NCBI GenBank assembly: GCA_030159075.1
Contig: BROG01000440.1
Span: 496,001-560,000, forward strand
Direction of reading: 5' to 3'
From: Atrina japonica
Taxonomy: Eukaryota; Mollusca; Bivalvia; Pterioida; Pinnidae
DNA: 64,000 nucleotides
The notes beneath the pieces are model-generated. The model did not search any database and was not told the origin of the DNA. It saw only the letters and a program-made list of their open reading frames with translations. Below, one piece after another: positions 11,090-21,079 of the stretch; position 1 is the first letter of the stretch; every line of letters begins with the position of its first letter. A program made the position numbers and the translations under genes.

Positions 11090-12330
11090 AAAAAGTTTTT
11101 CAAAAAGTCTCTTTGCTTTTTAGGTATTGCCCTTTTTCACTTTTTTCATGACCCATTTTGTGACATCATTTCCTTCGTAACTCCTAAAGCTAGAGTAAAT
11201 CTGTTTAAATTTTCATAAAAGGTTCAAATCTCAGTGTCCCTTGTAAAAAGGGCTGTTAAAAACGTTTGCATTTTGTCTGCTCAAAATCAGACAAAAGTCG
11301 AAATATCTCAGAAACAAAAATTTTTAGTAAAGACATATGCATTAAAAAGGAAAGAAGTTTGAGGAGTTGTACAAACGGAAAAAGTTTCAAAGTCATCGGG
11401 CCAAAGGTCAAGGCCACAGTTTAATTTGAATATTTCAGGTCAAAGTATCTCAACAACTATAATTTGTTTTATATATTTGTTGCTGTTGAAGATTTGTAGA
11501 AATTGGGCTGAGAAAAAGTTTCAAGGTCAAGGTCACAGCTTAATTTTATAAAATTTACTCAAAATAGCTAAACAAATTATAGAACATTTGTATATCGGTT
11601 ATTGTCGGAGATTTATGTATATATTATGTTAGTTAGAAGATTTGTAGGGAATCGACTGAAGACCAAGTGTGTGAAGTTTCAAGGACATCGAATCAAAGGT
11701 CAAGGTCACAGCTCAATTTGAAACATTCAACTCAAAATAACTAAAAAATACTATAGAACTTTTGTATATAGGTTACTGTTGGAGATTTGCAGGCAGTATT
11801 CTGAAAAAAAATATTTGTGTGCAGTTTCAAGGTCATCGGTCCGGCCGAAAAGTTCAGCATATATTACGCATGAAATGTTTTATTTTCATTTTTTTCAAAA
11901 TTCCCTTTATTTTTCCACTTATCATCTTTTTCACATTTTTCATGATCGCTTTTGTTACATCATTTTGTTCGTAACTATTAATTCAGAGAAATATGTATAG
12001 ATTTCCTGAAAGGCCAAAGACGAGTTGTGCACATTAGTTTCAAATTTGATCAACCTATCCCCTGAAAAAAAGCTTGTTAGGGGCTGAAAAAGGGGTTTCA
12101 ACTGAAGAAAGCTAAAAAAAAAAATATATAGCATTTTTACAAATTGGTTGTGTAAAGAATTGTAGGGAATGTGCTGTAGAATGTGTATGTGAAGTTTTAT
12201 GGTAATCGGATAAAAGGTCAAGGCCACTGCTCAAGTAGAAAATTTCAACTCAAATTGTCTCAAAAACTATAGGAAAAACATTTGTATGAAGGTTACTGTG
12301 GAAGATCTGTAGGAAATGGAATGAAGAATT
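11090..12330. repeat. Decayed tandem repeat ('aaggtcaaggtcaca' family)
   Basis: The phrase 'agtttcaaggtcatcg...aaaggtcaaggccacag' followed by 'tttgaa.atttcaactcaaa.t..ctaaa.aactatagaac.tttgta' and 'ggttactgt.ggagatttgtagg' recurs from about 11385, 11516, 11676 and 12190 (roughly 150-bp period). A larger duplication is also present: 'tttttcatgacccattttgtgacatcattt' (11147) recurs at 11937. The two small ORFs at 11762-12000 lie inside it and are not genes. Confidence 0.7.
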
Positions 12331-12334
12331 TCTA

Positions 12335-12600
12335 TATCAATCTACATTTGCATTAAATTCATCTACCTATATCAATCTACATTTGGACTTTATCAGACTT
12401 AATTTATCTAAAGTCTCGCTATATCGGGCTTTCAATTCATCTACTGTGGGCTTCATTAGTCCATATCAATCTACATTTGGACTTTATTAGATTTAAGATT
12501 TATCTAAAGTCTCGCTATATATCGGGCTTTAAATTCATCTTCTGTGGGCTTCATTAGTCTATATCAATCTACATTTGGACTTATTAGACTTTTTATTTAT
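12335..12600. repeat. ~95-bp tandem repeat, about 2.7 copies
   Basis: 'atcaatctacatttgga' occurs at 12371, 12464 and 12563, and as a shorter variant at 12335; each is followed by 'cttta.tagactta', 'tctaaagtctcgctatat' and 'ctgtgggcttcattagt'. Confidence 0.85.
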
Positions 12601-12694
12601 CTTATCAGGTTTTATTGAGCGTTTGCTTAACTTACAGTCGGGATGAGGTGAACTTTTGTTTTACCCTCACTCGGGCTATTTTTTGCTGTTCCAT

Positions 12695-12925
12695 AGGGGT
12701 TACTGAGTCGTCTGTGCAATTGCGACGGAGACCTTTTTCCTCCCCATTTCATTTTAGGTCGACTGTAGTCTCACGGTGGGTGTGACCGATCAATATATGA
12801 TGCTAACTCTTCCATGACACCTGGTCTTTACTCTGTATTTGCATGGGTCTATATTTGTAAAATTTTCATCGAATTGGTATGTTGTCAAGGACATATTGGG
12901 GATTAATACTTTGGTATCTGTGATT
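12695..12925 (+). mobile_element. PLE 3' tail, diverged
   Basis: Tail text from 'ggttactgagtcgtctgtg' through 'ctcacggtgggtgtgacc', 'atgacacctggtc' and 'ttaatactttggtatctgtg'. It ends about 40 bp before another 5'-truncated PLE begins in the same orientation. Confidence 0.75.
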
Positions 12926-12966
12926 TTATACCTACATAATTCCTTTATTTCGCTATTTCGTTTTTT

Positions 12967-13455
12967 GTTTCCACATTTAAGTAGTAATATCCCTCAGACA
13001 CCCGCATATGGAGTTTATATTTCACAAATGACCCGATATGCCAGGGCGTCTATAACATATGAAGATTTCATATACAGAGGTAAACTACTCACTGACAAAT
13101 TATTGACACAGGGATACCGAAAACCGCGTTTAATGTCAACGTTCAATTTTACGGTCGGTATAATAGTCTTGATTGCGACTACTCTGTTTCACTAAGTGAA
13201 ATGTTGTGTTGCCTTTTCGTTGGCGGTTGTTGAGACGTCTGTACCAATTGTGACGAGGATACACTCCTCATGTATATCATTGGACTTGACTGTGGACTCA
13301 CGGCGGGTGTGACCGGTCGACAGGGAATGCTTACTCCTCCATGGCACCTGATCCCACCTCTTGGTTTCCAGAGGTCAGTGTTTGTCCATTTTTCCGGATT
13401 TGTATCTATGTCCTGGACATTTTATTGATTTATACTTTGGTATCTGAGAATTTTT
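12967..13455 (+). pseudogene. 5'-truncated PLE: RT C-terminus plus tail (copy C)
   Basis: Begins in the coding region at 'FPHLSSNIPQ' and keeps 'PAYGVYISQM', 'YEDFIYRGKLLTDKLLTQGY' and 'KPRLMSTF' in one frame. A small deletion at about 13142 (loss of the RKFYGR codons) shifts the frame before the expected end at 13202. The full tail follows to 13455. None of the catalytic motifs is included, so it is a dead fragment. The preceding solo tail lies head-to-tail with it, as in partial-tandem PLE insertions. Confidence 0.85.
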
Positions 13456-13559
13456 GTATTCGTACTTATGAGCCTGGGTATATTACGCTATTACTTCGCT
13501 TTTATCGACCCAGTGTTTATCTACCGCCGGGCATTTCCAGGTTACATGTTTAACGGCAG

Positions 13560-14100
13560 TTTATATTTATTGGGCTATTGCTCGTTAAAGCCTATTTTCA
13601 AGCAATGTATGCTAGTATGATTTATTCTCTAAGCCAGTGCAAGATAAAATAAATTTAGCTTTAGTAGGCATACACGTTATTATTTATGTATAATACAGCC
13701 GAGTGATATCTATCCCTTTAATGAATACTTTGATCCATTTGAAGAAAGTAGTATATAGACATTTTTCTTTCCTTAACCAATTTCTAAGCCGTTATACTAT
13801 ACTTTATTGACGACAGAAAAGGAACTTTAATAATACACGAGAATTGCGTTTTAGTGATAAACAGATGAATAAGTTTAAATCAAACGATTGAACATATAAA
13901 TGTTGTGTTGTAGTAACAAATAAACGCAAACAAGCTCATCCTCTCGTAGCTAAACATATTAAACTGACTTTGAGCTTAATAACGCGTTTTATGAGAAGAG
14001 AATTACCTGTAAGTTAAATTAACTATATATATTATCAAAGTCGGTCACATTATGTGTAACTAATCTAAGAGTTTTTGTCCATAAATAACACCGAATTAAC
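13560..14100. other. Unrecognised stretch
   Basis: AT-rich, no ORF or repeat recognised. Confidence 0.5.
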
Positions 14101-14275
14101 AGTGAAACAATAATGAAATATTGATCAGTGCTTATATTGAAATAGTAAATCGAAAGGTACAAAGCGAAGATATATGTTCAGAATATTTAAATATCTTCGT
14201 ATCTGTGTTATAAAAAGGTATATATTGTTGATCTGAGGTTTTAAAAACGAAAGGGCTGGTTGGCAGGATAATTAA
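14100..14275 (+). repeat. Direct repeat, copy 1 (partner at 15960-16135)
   Basis: Both copies contain 'aggtacaaagcg.agatatat.tt.agaatatt', 'attgttgat' and 'ggcaggat' in the same order and orientation, about 1.86 kb apart. Confidence 0.5.
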
Positions 14276-14464
14276 TTACATACATACACATAGCTAGCAA
14301 CTTTTTGGTTTGATACAATAAGATATTGTGATCAGTGTGGCGTAATTCAGTCTATATTATTTTCTGGTGTGTCTGAAATGTTTATCAATATTCATGTTAA
14401 GTGCATATTTTAAATCTCCTTGTTAATGATTTGAATTAATCATTGTATTTTATATGAATACTAG

Positions 14465-14632
<168 letters not shown>

Positions 14633-15069
14633 TCATTTATTTATCTGCATGTCAGATATTTAATTCGTAAACAGCGTTGCTGCTTACATAACTCTCCGTC
14701 AACGGTTGCAATGTTTTGTTGACATTTCCTATGGTTATCTATTAACCTTATATACTATTTGTTTTGGACTGTTGTTGGGTAGCGTTACCTGACTATTGAT
14801 ACGTACTCAGTTGCCTTATATGAACTTGACTAATTTATTTATATGTACAACAGTTATTAAGCGTTTTGATCGCTGATGAATGTACATTTTATAAGGTTGC
14901 TATTTGTGCTCACTTGCTTTAACAACAAGAAAAATAGGAACTTCACCAAATATTTGAAATATAATATGCAATATCGTAACAACAAAGCTTTGTCGTAATC
15001 ATCAATGTTAATTGTTCCATTAATTCCAAGTTTGTGATCACTGACTGGCAAAAATTTGATAATATTGGG

Positions 15070-15114
15070 CATCTCTCTCTCTCTCTTCTCTTCTCTCTCT
15101 CTCTCTCTCTCTCA

Positions 15115-15199
<85 letters not shown>
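15070..15199. repeat. (CT)n microsatellite
   Basis: About 130 bp, interrupted in its first 50 bp. The ORF across it encodes only Leu-Ser runs. Confidence 0.97.
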
Positions 15200-15201
<2 letters not shown>

Positions 15202-15639
15202 GAATTCGAAATAACTGAAATTTTATTGTGTATGCACTACATATACTTATCAGGGAGGCAGTTCAACTTGTATATAATGACAGTTAGAAACGTTTGATCA
15301 TATGCGGCTGAATTGTTCTGACGGAATCTCTGTAATTAGGTATGTTAATATCACTGTGGTAAACCAAGTCAGTGTTGAAAAACAGAGTATAGAACTAGAC
15401 AGGACACATATTAAGGTAAACCCAAGAAGATCTCCATGATAAAACTTGCAAATTATATATGACAAATGGTTTCAGTGTTAGTATTGGTCTTTGTGTGTTT
15501 AATTGAGATCATAAAGCTATATTTAACACTTCCTTGTTTGAGCTTTCTCTTATTAACATTAAAATTTACTGGTATCTTTAAAATTGTAATTAACATACAT
15601 CTGTCGAAAAGTTGCTCTTGCAAGATGCAATTTTTGTTG

Positions 15640-15830
15640 CTGTACAATCAAATGTTTACTCGCATATTTCATTTGAATTTTACTATGGACTCACGGCGGG
15701 TGTTACCGGTCAAGAGGGGGTGTTTACTCCTGCATTGCACCTGATCTCACCCCTTGATTTCCAGAGGTCCATGTTTCTCCAATATCACCAGATTTGTATA
15801 TGCATGTTGGGCATTTTTTGGTACAATTTT
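15640..15830 (+). mobile_element. Solo PLE 3' tail
   Basis: 'tactatggactcacggcgggtgttaccggtcaaga', 'gcacctgatctcaccccttg', 'ccagaggtccatgtttctcca', 'accagatttgtat'. No RT sequence attached. The ORF 15612-15872 merely crosses it. Confidence 0.75.
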
Positions 15831-15959
15831 TTATATTCGTATCGGGAAAACGTATTGAAGTCATTACAGTAATACAAAGTGAATAGATCGTAAATCCGTA
15901 ATATTTCATCACAGTCGGTTAAGCTGTGTATCTAATATTAGAGTATGCATCTAAAAATA

Positions 15960-16135
15960 GCACCAACATAAAAAATGAAACATAATGATTTATTGATGAA
16001 AGCTCGATGTTAAGAAAGTAAACCTAAGGTACAAAGCGGAGGTATATATTTAGAATATTCCCATTCACTCCTAAAAAGAGATCTATTGTTGATATCGCTC
16101 ATAAACGATAACACTCATTGGCAGGATCACTTGGG
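15960..16135 (+). repeat. Direct repeat, copy 2 (partner at 14100-14275)
   Basis: See the partner; more diverged towards its 3' end. Confidence 0.5.
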
Positions 16136-16139
16136 TGAA

Positions 16140-17320
16140 AAATGTTTTCATTTTTGGTATTAAAATCTGTGTTTAATTGAGATCGTAGCATTGAATTTAA
16201 CAATTCGAATTCCGTGTGTGAGTCCTCACGTACATCGTGTATATTTTGGGTAAAAAACATAACATTATCAAAAACGAACGCCATAGTAACCATGTAGCCT
16301 TCAACTGATTGAAACGGCAAAATAACACGTATTATTAAGTTCAGATACAGTTCAATGTGGGCAATATATTTAATTAATACGTTTTCGATGAAACTTACTA
16401 AAGTGATAAACATAATTTATATTTTGAAGACGAGAATTGCTTCGGGTAAAACAATGATTATGCGCGGAATTCTGGTATTAAGACTTTCAGTATTTTATAG
16501 TAGTTGTACCTCATCTTCCCCCACATAATTAATCTTATATTCTCGAGAAACAAATGACGCCATTAGCCTGTATAAAGAATTGCAACAAATAATTTCGACG
16601 ACCGGTTTGCAATTTTTATACCAAAAATGTGAACTTATGAACATTTCTTTGCTATTTCTATGTTAATATCTCAAAAACACAGCATAAACTAAAATAAATG
16701 TTACAAACTTTTTTATTTGATCACAAGCTGGTAAGAATGTGTTAACATCTCGATATGAAACCAGTAGAGTTAAATAATCAGTGATTCATATACGGAAATA
16801 TTTAGAACGAAGATGATCCATGTAAATGTTTATTTTTATGAAACGTTTACATATTGTAACCTTATTTTACATATCAAAGTAACCTAACGTAAAAGGCCGG
16901 TTTTTATTGGTCTTCATATAAGCATACAAATTCTGTGGTTTGGCAGATTTAAATTGTAATGCAATGTACATGTAACACATGTAATATATTTCAAATAAAA
17001 ACGCTATTGACGAAATACGGGTCAATGAACCGGTATTTCAACGGAACATTCCATGTAAGTGTATCACTGCTCTTAATATAATTCATATCAATGAGTGTAA
17101 TTATGTTCATGTCAATTGGCACAACGGTAAACAACGGTAATTACCAAAGTTCTACTCATAGCAAAAGAGAAAGGACATTTTCAACATTTCTCCGTACATG
17201 TTATGGTGTTTGTAATTGAATTTTGTATTTAAGGAACAAATTTATAACAAGGGTGCTTACTACTTTCGGACACTTGGCCTATCCTACTTGGGATTATTTT
17301 GACTTCACACACTGACGGGA
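16140..17320. other. Unrecognised stretch
   Basis: Contains a 104-codon minus-strand ORF (16099-16413) with no recognisable domain, no codon bias that stands out and no start context of note; I do not call it a gene. Confidence 0.45.
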
Positions 17321-17324
17321 CATT

Positions 17325-17383
17325 AGATACATAGGCCGAGTGGTAATAGCACTGAATCTTTGTCTAAACCATTAGTTTCGTCT
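17325..17383 (+). repeat. tRNA-like SINE head joined to a PLE tail
   Basis: 'ggccgagtggtaatagcac' fits a pol III box A and 'agtttcgtctc' is a degraded box B about 45 bp downstream. The next bases (from 17388) are PLE tail in the same orientation. Confidence 0.35.
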
Positions 17384-17387
17384 CATA

Positions 17388-17530
17388 TCTATCAACAGGG
17401 ATTGATTACTAATACATGGCACCTGATCCCACTTCGGGATATTTGCATGGCCGTGTTTGTCCCAAGTAAACTATGTATGTATACTGTTTCTTAGACCACA
17501 TTGAGGTTAATAATTTGGTACATGTGTTTT
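17388..17530 (+). mobile_element. Partial PLE 3' tail
   Basis: 'atcaacagggattg', 'catggcacctgatcccact', 'ggccgtgtttgtccc', 'ttaataatttggta' in the correct order; the beginning of the tail is missing. Confidence 0.65.
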
Positions 17531-17642
17531 TCATAACAATATCCTAGTTAAGTTTGCGCAGCAATGAATATGTATTTTCGGACTCGCGCAACGCATTTAC
17601 TTATAGAATATTATTTCAAAGTACGACTACAATGCTCCTATG

Positions 17643-17850
17643 AGTGTCAAAATCATTGGTTTTATATTTTCTGTATACATTTAAATTGCTTATTAACAAA
17701 GATAGTTTATAAAATCCTTTTGAAGTCATATTTCCGATCATAAATAAGTGATAATTTAATATCTGTTCAGTGAAAACATGTAACGATTAATTTATTTTGA
17801 TATGTATGCACTGACTGTACTCCGATGAAGAGTAATATAGAGAAATTTGT
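17643..17850 (+). repeat. ~205-bp direct repeat, left copy
   Basis: Aligns with 19515-19725. Shared blocks are 'atttaaat', 'aaatccttttgaagtcatattt', 'gatc.taaataagt.ataattt.atat' and 'ttaatt..t.tt.atatg.a'. The pair brackets the minisatellite and hammerhead insertion. Confidence 0.55.
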
Positions 17851-17875
17851 CCAAGGCAATCCATATGCTAGCTAT

Positions 17876-18425
17876 TTGTTTATAGACATAAATGATGCTA
17901 TATATAGATGCCTTGGCTTTTAGTACTATTTAAGATGAATGATGCTGCATATAGGTACATTGGCTGCTAGTCTCACTGGAGATAAATTATTTTGTCCATT
18001 GATCCAGAAACTATTAGTCTTACTTAGGATACATGATTCTGTTAATTGATACAAAAGTCATTAGTCTTACTTAGGGTAGATAAGGCGGTATAACGATAAA
18101 CAGTCTGTTAGTCTTAGGATAAATGACGCTGTATAACGATAAACAGGCTGTTAGTCTTACTTGGGATAAATGACCCTGTATAACAATACACAGGCTGTTA
18201 GTCCTAGGATAAATGACGCTGTATAGCGATAAACAGGCTGTTAGTCTTACTTGGGATAAATGGCCCTGTATAACAATACACAGGCTGTTAGTCGTAGAAT
18301 AACTGAGGCTGTATAACGATACACAGGCTGTTAGTCTTAGTTGAATGACGCTGTATAACGATATGCAGGCTGTTAGTCTTAGTATAAATGAGGCTGTATA
18401 ACGATATACAGGCTGTTAGTCTTAC
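17876..18425. repeat. ~47-bp minisatellite, left block
   Basis: Unit of the form 'ggataaatgacgctgtataa' + 'cgatacacaggctgttagtc' + 'ttacttg', with a shorter variant lacking the last few bases. Well conserved from 18090 on, degraded before that. Continues at 18963 after an insertion. Confidence 0.85.
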
Positions 18426-18521
18426 ATAGGACGGATTTTGGCTATACACTTTTAGAGATATTATTTGACCTTGCATGATACCACTTTATCTTTAGAAAAT
18501 ACACATACTTTTCAAATTGGA

Positions 18522-18567
18522 GCTCAACTGATGAAGTCTAATTGACAGAAACGATATCGTCTTGAGC
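18522..18567 (+). ncRNA. Hammerhead ribozyme, copy 1
   Basis: All core parts are present in order: stem I GCTCAA (18522-18527) pairing perfectly with TTGAGC (18562-18567); core CTGATGA (18528-18534); stem II GTC/GAC with loop TAATT, set off from the core by an A-A mismatch; GAA-A (18548-18551); stem III ACGATATCGT (18551-18560), a self-complementary 4-bp stem with a two-base loop; and C18561 at the cleavage position. The very short stem III suggests the motif works best as a dimer. The A-A mismatch next to the core and the 3-bp stem II may weaken it. Confidence 0.8.
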
Positions 18568-18883
18568 ATTATAACGTTGGTATTATGTTTATAATATTTA
18601 TAACCACTAAGTCGTTGCCACTGCTGGTGGACCGTTTGAGTCCCCGAGGGTATACATAAACCTAGTACCTGGTATTTCGGTACCAGCTGTTCATCTTATA
18701 CTAAAGTAATATTTAGCACAGTTAAAACTATTTAAATTCGAAAATTGTCTAAAGCTAAGATAGTCATTTTTTTTTACAGTGGTTACTCTTAGACGGATTT
18801 TGGCTATACACATTTAGAGATATTATTTGGCCTTGCATGATACCACTTTATCTTTAGAAAATACACATACTTTTCAAATTGGA

Positions 18884-18929
18884 GCTCAACTGATGAAGTC
18901 TAATTGACAGAAACGATATCGTCTTGAGC
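18884..18929 (+). ncRNA. Hammerhead ribozyme, copy 2
   Basis: Identical in all 46 positions to copy 1, exactly 362 bp downstream: stem I 18884-18889/18924-18929, core 18890-18896, GAA 18910-18912, stem III 18913-18922, cleavage expected after C18923. Cleavage at both sites of one transcript would release 18562-18923, a 362-nt RNA. Confidence 0.8.
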
Positions 18930-18962
18930 ATTATAACTTTGGTATTATGTTTATAATATAGG

Positions 18963-19280
18963 ATAAATGACGCTGTATAACGATACACAGGCGGCTAGTC
19001 TTACATAGGATAAATAAGGCGGTATAACGATGCACATGCTATTAGTCTTACGTAGGATAAATGATTGATAGATAGGCTTACTTTGGATAAATGATGCCGT
19101 ATATTAATGCATATGCTGTTAGCCTTTTTAGAATAAATGTATAACAATACACAGACTGTTAATCTTACTTAGGATATATGACGCCGTACATTGGTATATG
19201 TGCTATCAATCTTTCTTTGGATAAATGATGCCTTACAACATCTTATAGGCTGTTATCCTAATACTGTATATTGACATATA
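18963..19280. repeat. ~47-bp minisatellite, right block
   Basis: Continuation of 17876-18425: 'ggataaatgacgctgtataa', 'ttacataggataaataagg', 'ttactttggataaatgatgc' and so on, degrading towards 19280. Confidence 0.8.
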
Positions 19281-19514
19281 AACTATTTGTCTTACCCACA
19301 TGCTGGAAATTGGCTGTCAGTTTTACTTAAGGTTACCAATGCTTTATGCCATTGCTTTGACTGTAATCATTCATGCATGTCCGATATAATCTTAAATCAG
19401 TTTAGACACATTAGCAGTGCAGAAATGAAGATGAAATGAGAAAATCTGTGAAGGCTAATGAGTGAAGACGTTGTAGGACATGATGTTGAAGTATTGCTGT
19501 GATATTTATGTGAA

Positions 19515-19725
19515 AATGTCAGTTAATATGTTTATATAATATCAATGCATTTAAATCGACTGTTACACAAAGTGCAGTGTCTGAAATCCTTTTGAAGTCA
19601 TATTTTTGGATCGTAAATAAGTAATAATTTGATATTTTATCATTTAAAATTTGTATATATTAATTCGTGTTTATATGCACGTATGTACCTGTATATCGAC
19701 TCAACGAAGCGTTGGAATAGTAAAA
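19515..19725 (+). repeat. ~205-bp direct repeat, right copy
   Basis: Partner of 17643-17850. Confidence 0.55.
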
Positions 19726-20800
19726 AATATACATGTAAAACTGTAGATTAGTAGATTGGTTATTGACATGATATTAATATGATGACATTTAACAATTTCT
19801 TGGACAAACAATAGAATGATGTAAAACAAAAGAATTATTTAATTTAATTTGATTGAAAACGTCAGCCTTGTACCGACAAGGTCACAAAATGAGACATATG
19901 ATTCACACATAGCAAATGAGATATGCTAATTATGTTTGAAATTTACAGATATAAATGCCGTACAGAAATTGTTCATTGTACGCTTTCATGTCTGTACATC
20001 GTTACAAACTTTAGTAAATAATCAGGATGAATTTCAATACATCATCCTATATGTATTTTGATAAGCTATTCTTAAAATTTTATAATTTATTAACCGCGGA
20101 TGTTGGTTTTCTTAAAGAGTCCTCAGCTGTCAAACAGACTGTTATACATCTAAATCCCATATTCTTACGATTTGGAAAAAAGAAGTTCGCAAATGTTATA
20201 TCGCCTTGGGTTAGGCATCTAAAGTACAATGCAGACGCGTTCGTATGACACTTCAGTTGGAAATATTGTATTTCACGTAACGTGACAAGGTAAATTATCC
20301 TTCGTATATTTGCATCAGTAGAAGGTAAAATCTTGTGGAATTCCAGTCTCCATAAATCAATAATCCACCCCGTTGATTTCCCACAAAAACAAAAAGGTGT
20401 AAAACACAGAAATAAACACAAACAACAAATACAAAAACAAATTTACAGTATGCAACTAAATCATTTCGTTAACTACTAATCGCGTAAATACGAGCATGCT
20501 CAGATTACAAAACTCAATTTTCTTTCTTGCCGTTATACACCTGTTCTATTACTTAACATTTTCCTTCCATACATTCAATACTTGACACCGTTTTTCACAA
20601 AGTAGCATGTTATAACGTCAAAATTTTACTTTTGCGTGAAATTGTGTGTGTTTGTATAGCTTTTGTGTTACGCTACAATCAAACATTTGTCAGTTATATA
20701 TACACCGCCAGGTTTTAATGATTGAAAAGAGAACCTGGGAAGAGACTACCGGCCTTCCACAGGTAAACTGGCAAAGATCAGTTTAAATTCCGAAAGTTGA
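19726..20800. other. Unrecognised stretch with overlapping ORFs
   Basis: A 73-codon plus-strand ORF (20027-20248) and a 113-codon minus-strand ORF (20080-20421) overlap almost completely. Neither has a domain I recognise. The 113-codon frame is the longest unexplained one on the minus strand and ends in a Lys/Arg-rich segment. Could be a repeat or an old coding fragment. Confidence 0.35.
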
Positions 20801-21078
20801 TGTTTTATGGTGGACAGCGCGGTGCTCCTACTACGCGGTCAAGTTGTTAGCAAGTTTGTTAATAACTTGTTCAGTGGGAAAATATATACCATAAACAATG
20901 CTGTCGAAACCAGATATATTAAAACGGAGTGGGGATTAATTTTTCTTTCAAATAAACAGGGTTTTCAAAATAACCGGGTCATAACGGTATTAAATAAATT
21001 GGCCGGGAATCAACATTATTTCAAATAAAGCCGGATTTCAATGTAACCGAGTTCAGTTTAACCGGGTCCGACTGTATA
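20800..21078. repeat. Probable MITE or dispersed repeat
   Basis: Ends in 'accgggtccgactgta', whose complement starts TA-CAGTCGGACCCGG, a typical mariner-type end. Motifs 'ataaccggg', 'ttggccggg' and 'gtaaccgagttcag' recur inside. The left end was not found, so the element is probably truncated. Confidence 0.4.
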
Positions 21079-21079
21079 T

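Larger units (their letters stand above)
18426..18962 (+). mobile_element. Hammerhead-ribozyme (retrozyme-like) insertion with 5-bp target duplication
   Basis: A 527-bp non-coding insertion (18431-18957) flanked by ATAGG on both sides (18426-18430 and 18958-18962). Removing it restores a normal minisatellite junction of the kind seen at 19004. It is 1.46 copies of a 362-bp monomer: 18431-18597 and 18793-18959 differ at only about three positions. Each copy carries a hammerhead. The part between them includes a GC-richer stretch, 'ccactgctggtggacc...tccccgagggta', that I recall from abundant bivalve repeats. Related older copies lie at 9010-9290 (+) and 48000-48280 (-). The layout, tandem monomers delimited by ribozymes, is that of metazoan retrozymes, thought to move through circular RNA with a retroelement enzyme in trans. 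Confidence 0.8.

Noticed and set aside
20080..20421. 113-codon minus-strand ORF
   Set aside because: No recognisable domain, overlapped by an ORF on the other strand, no promoter or splice signals; left as unrecognised.
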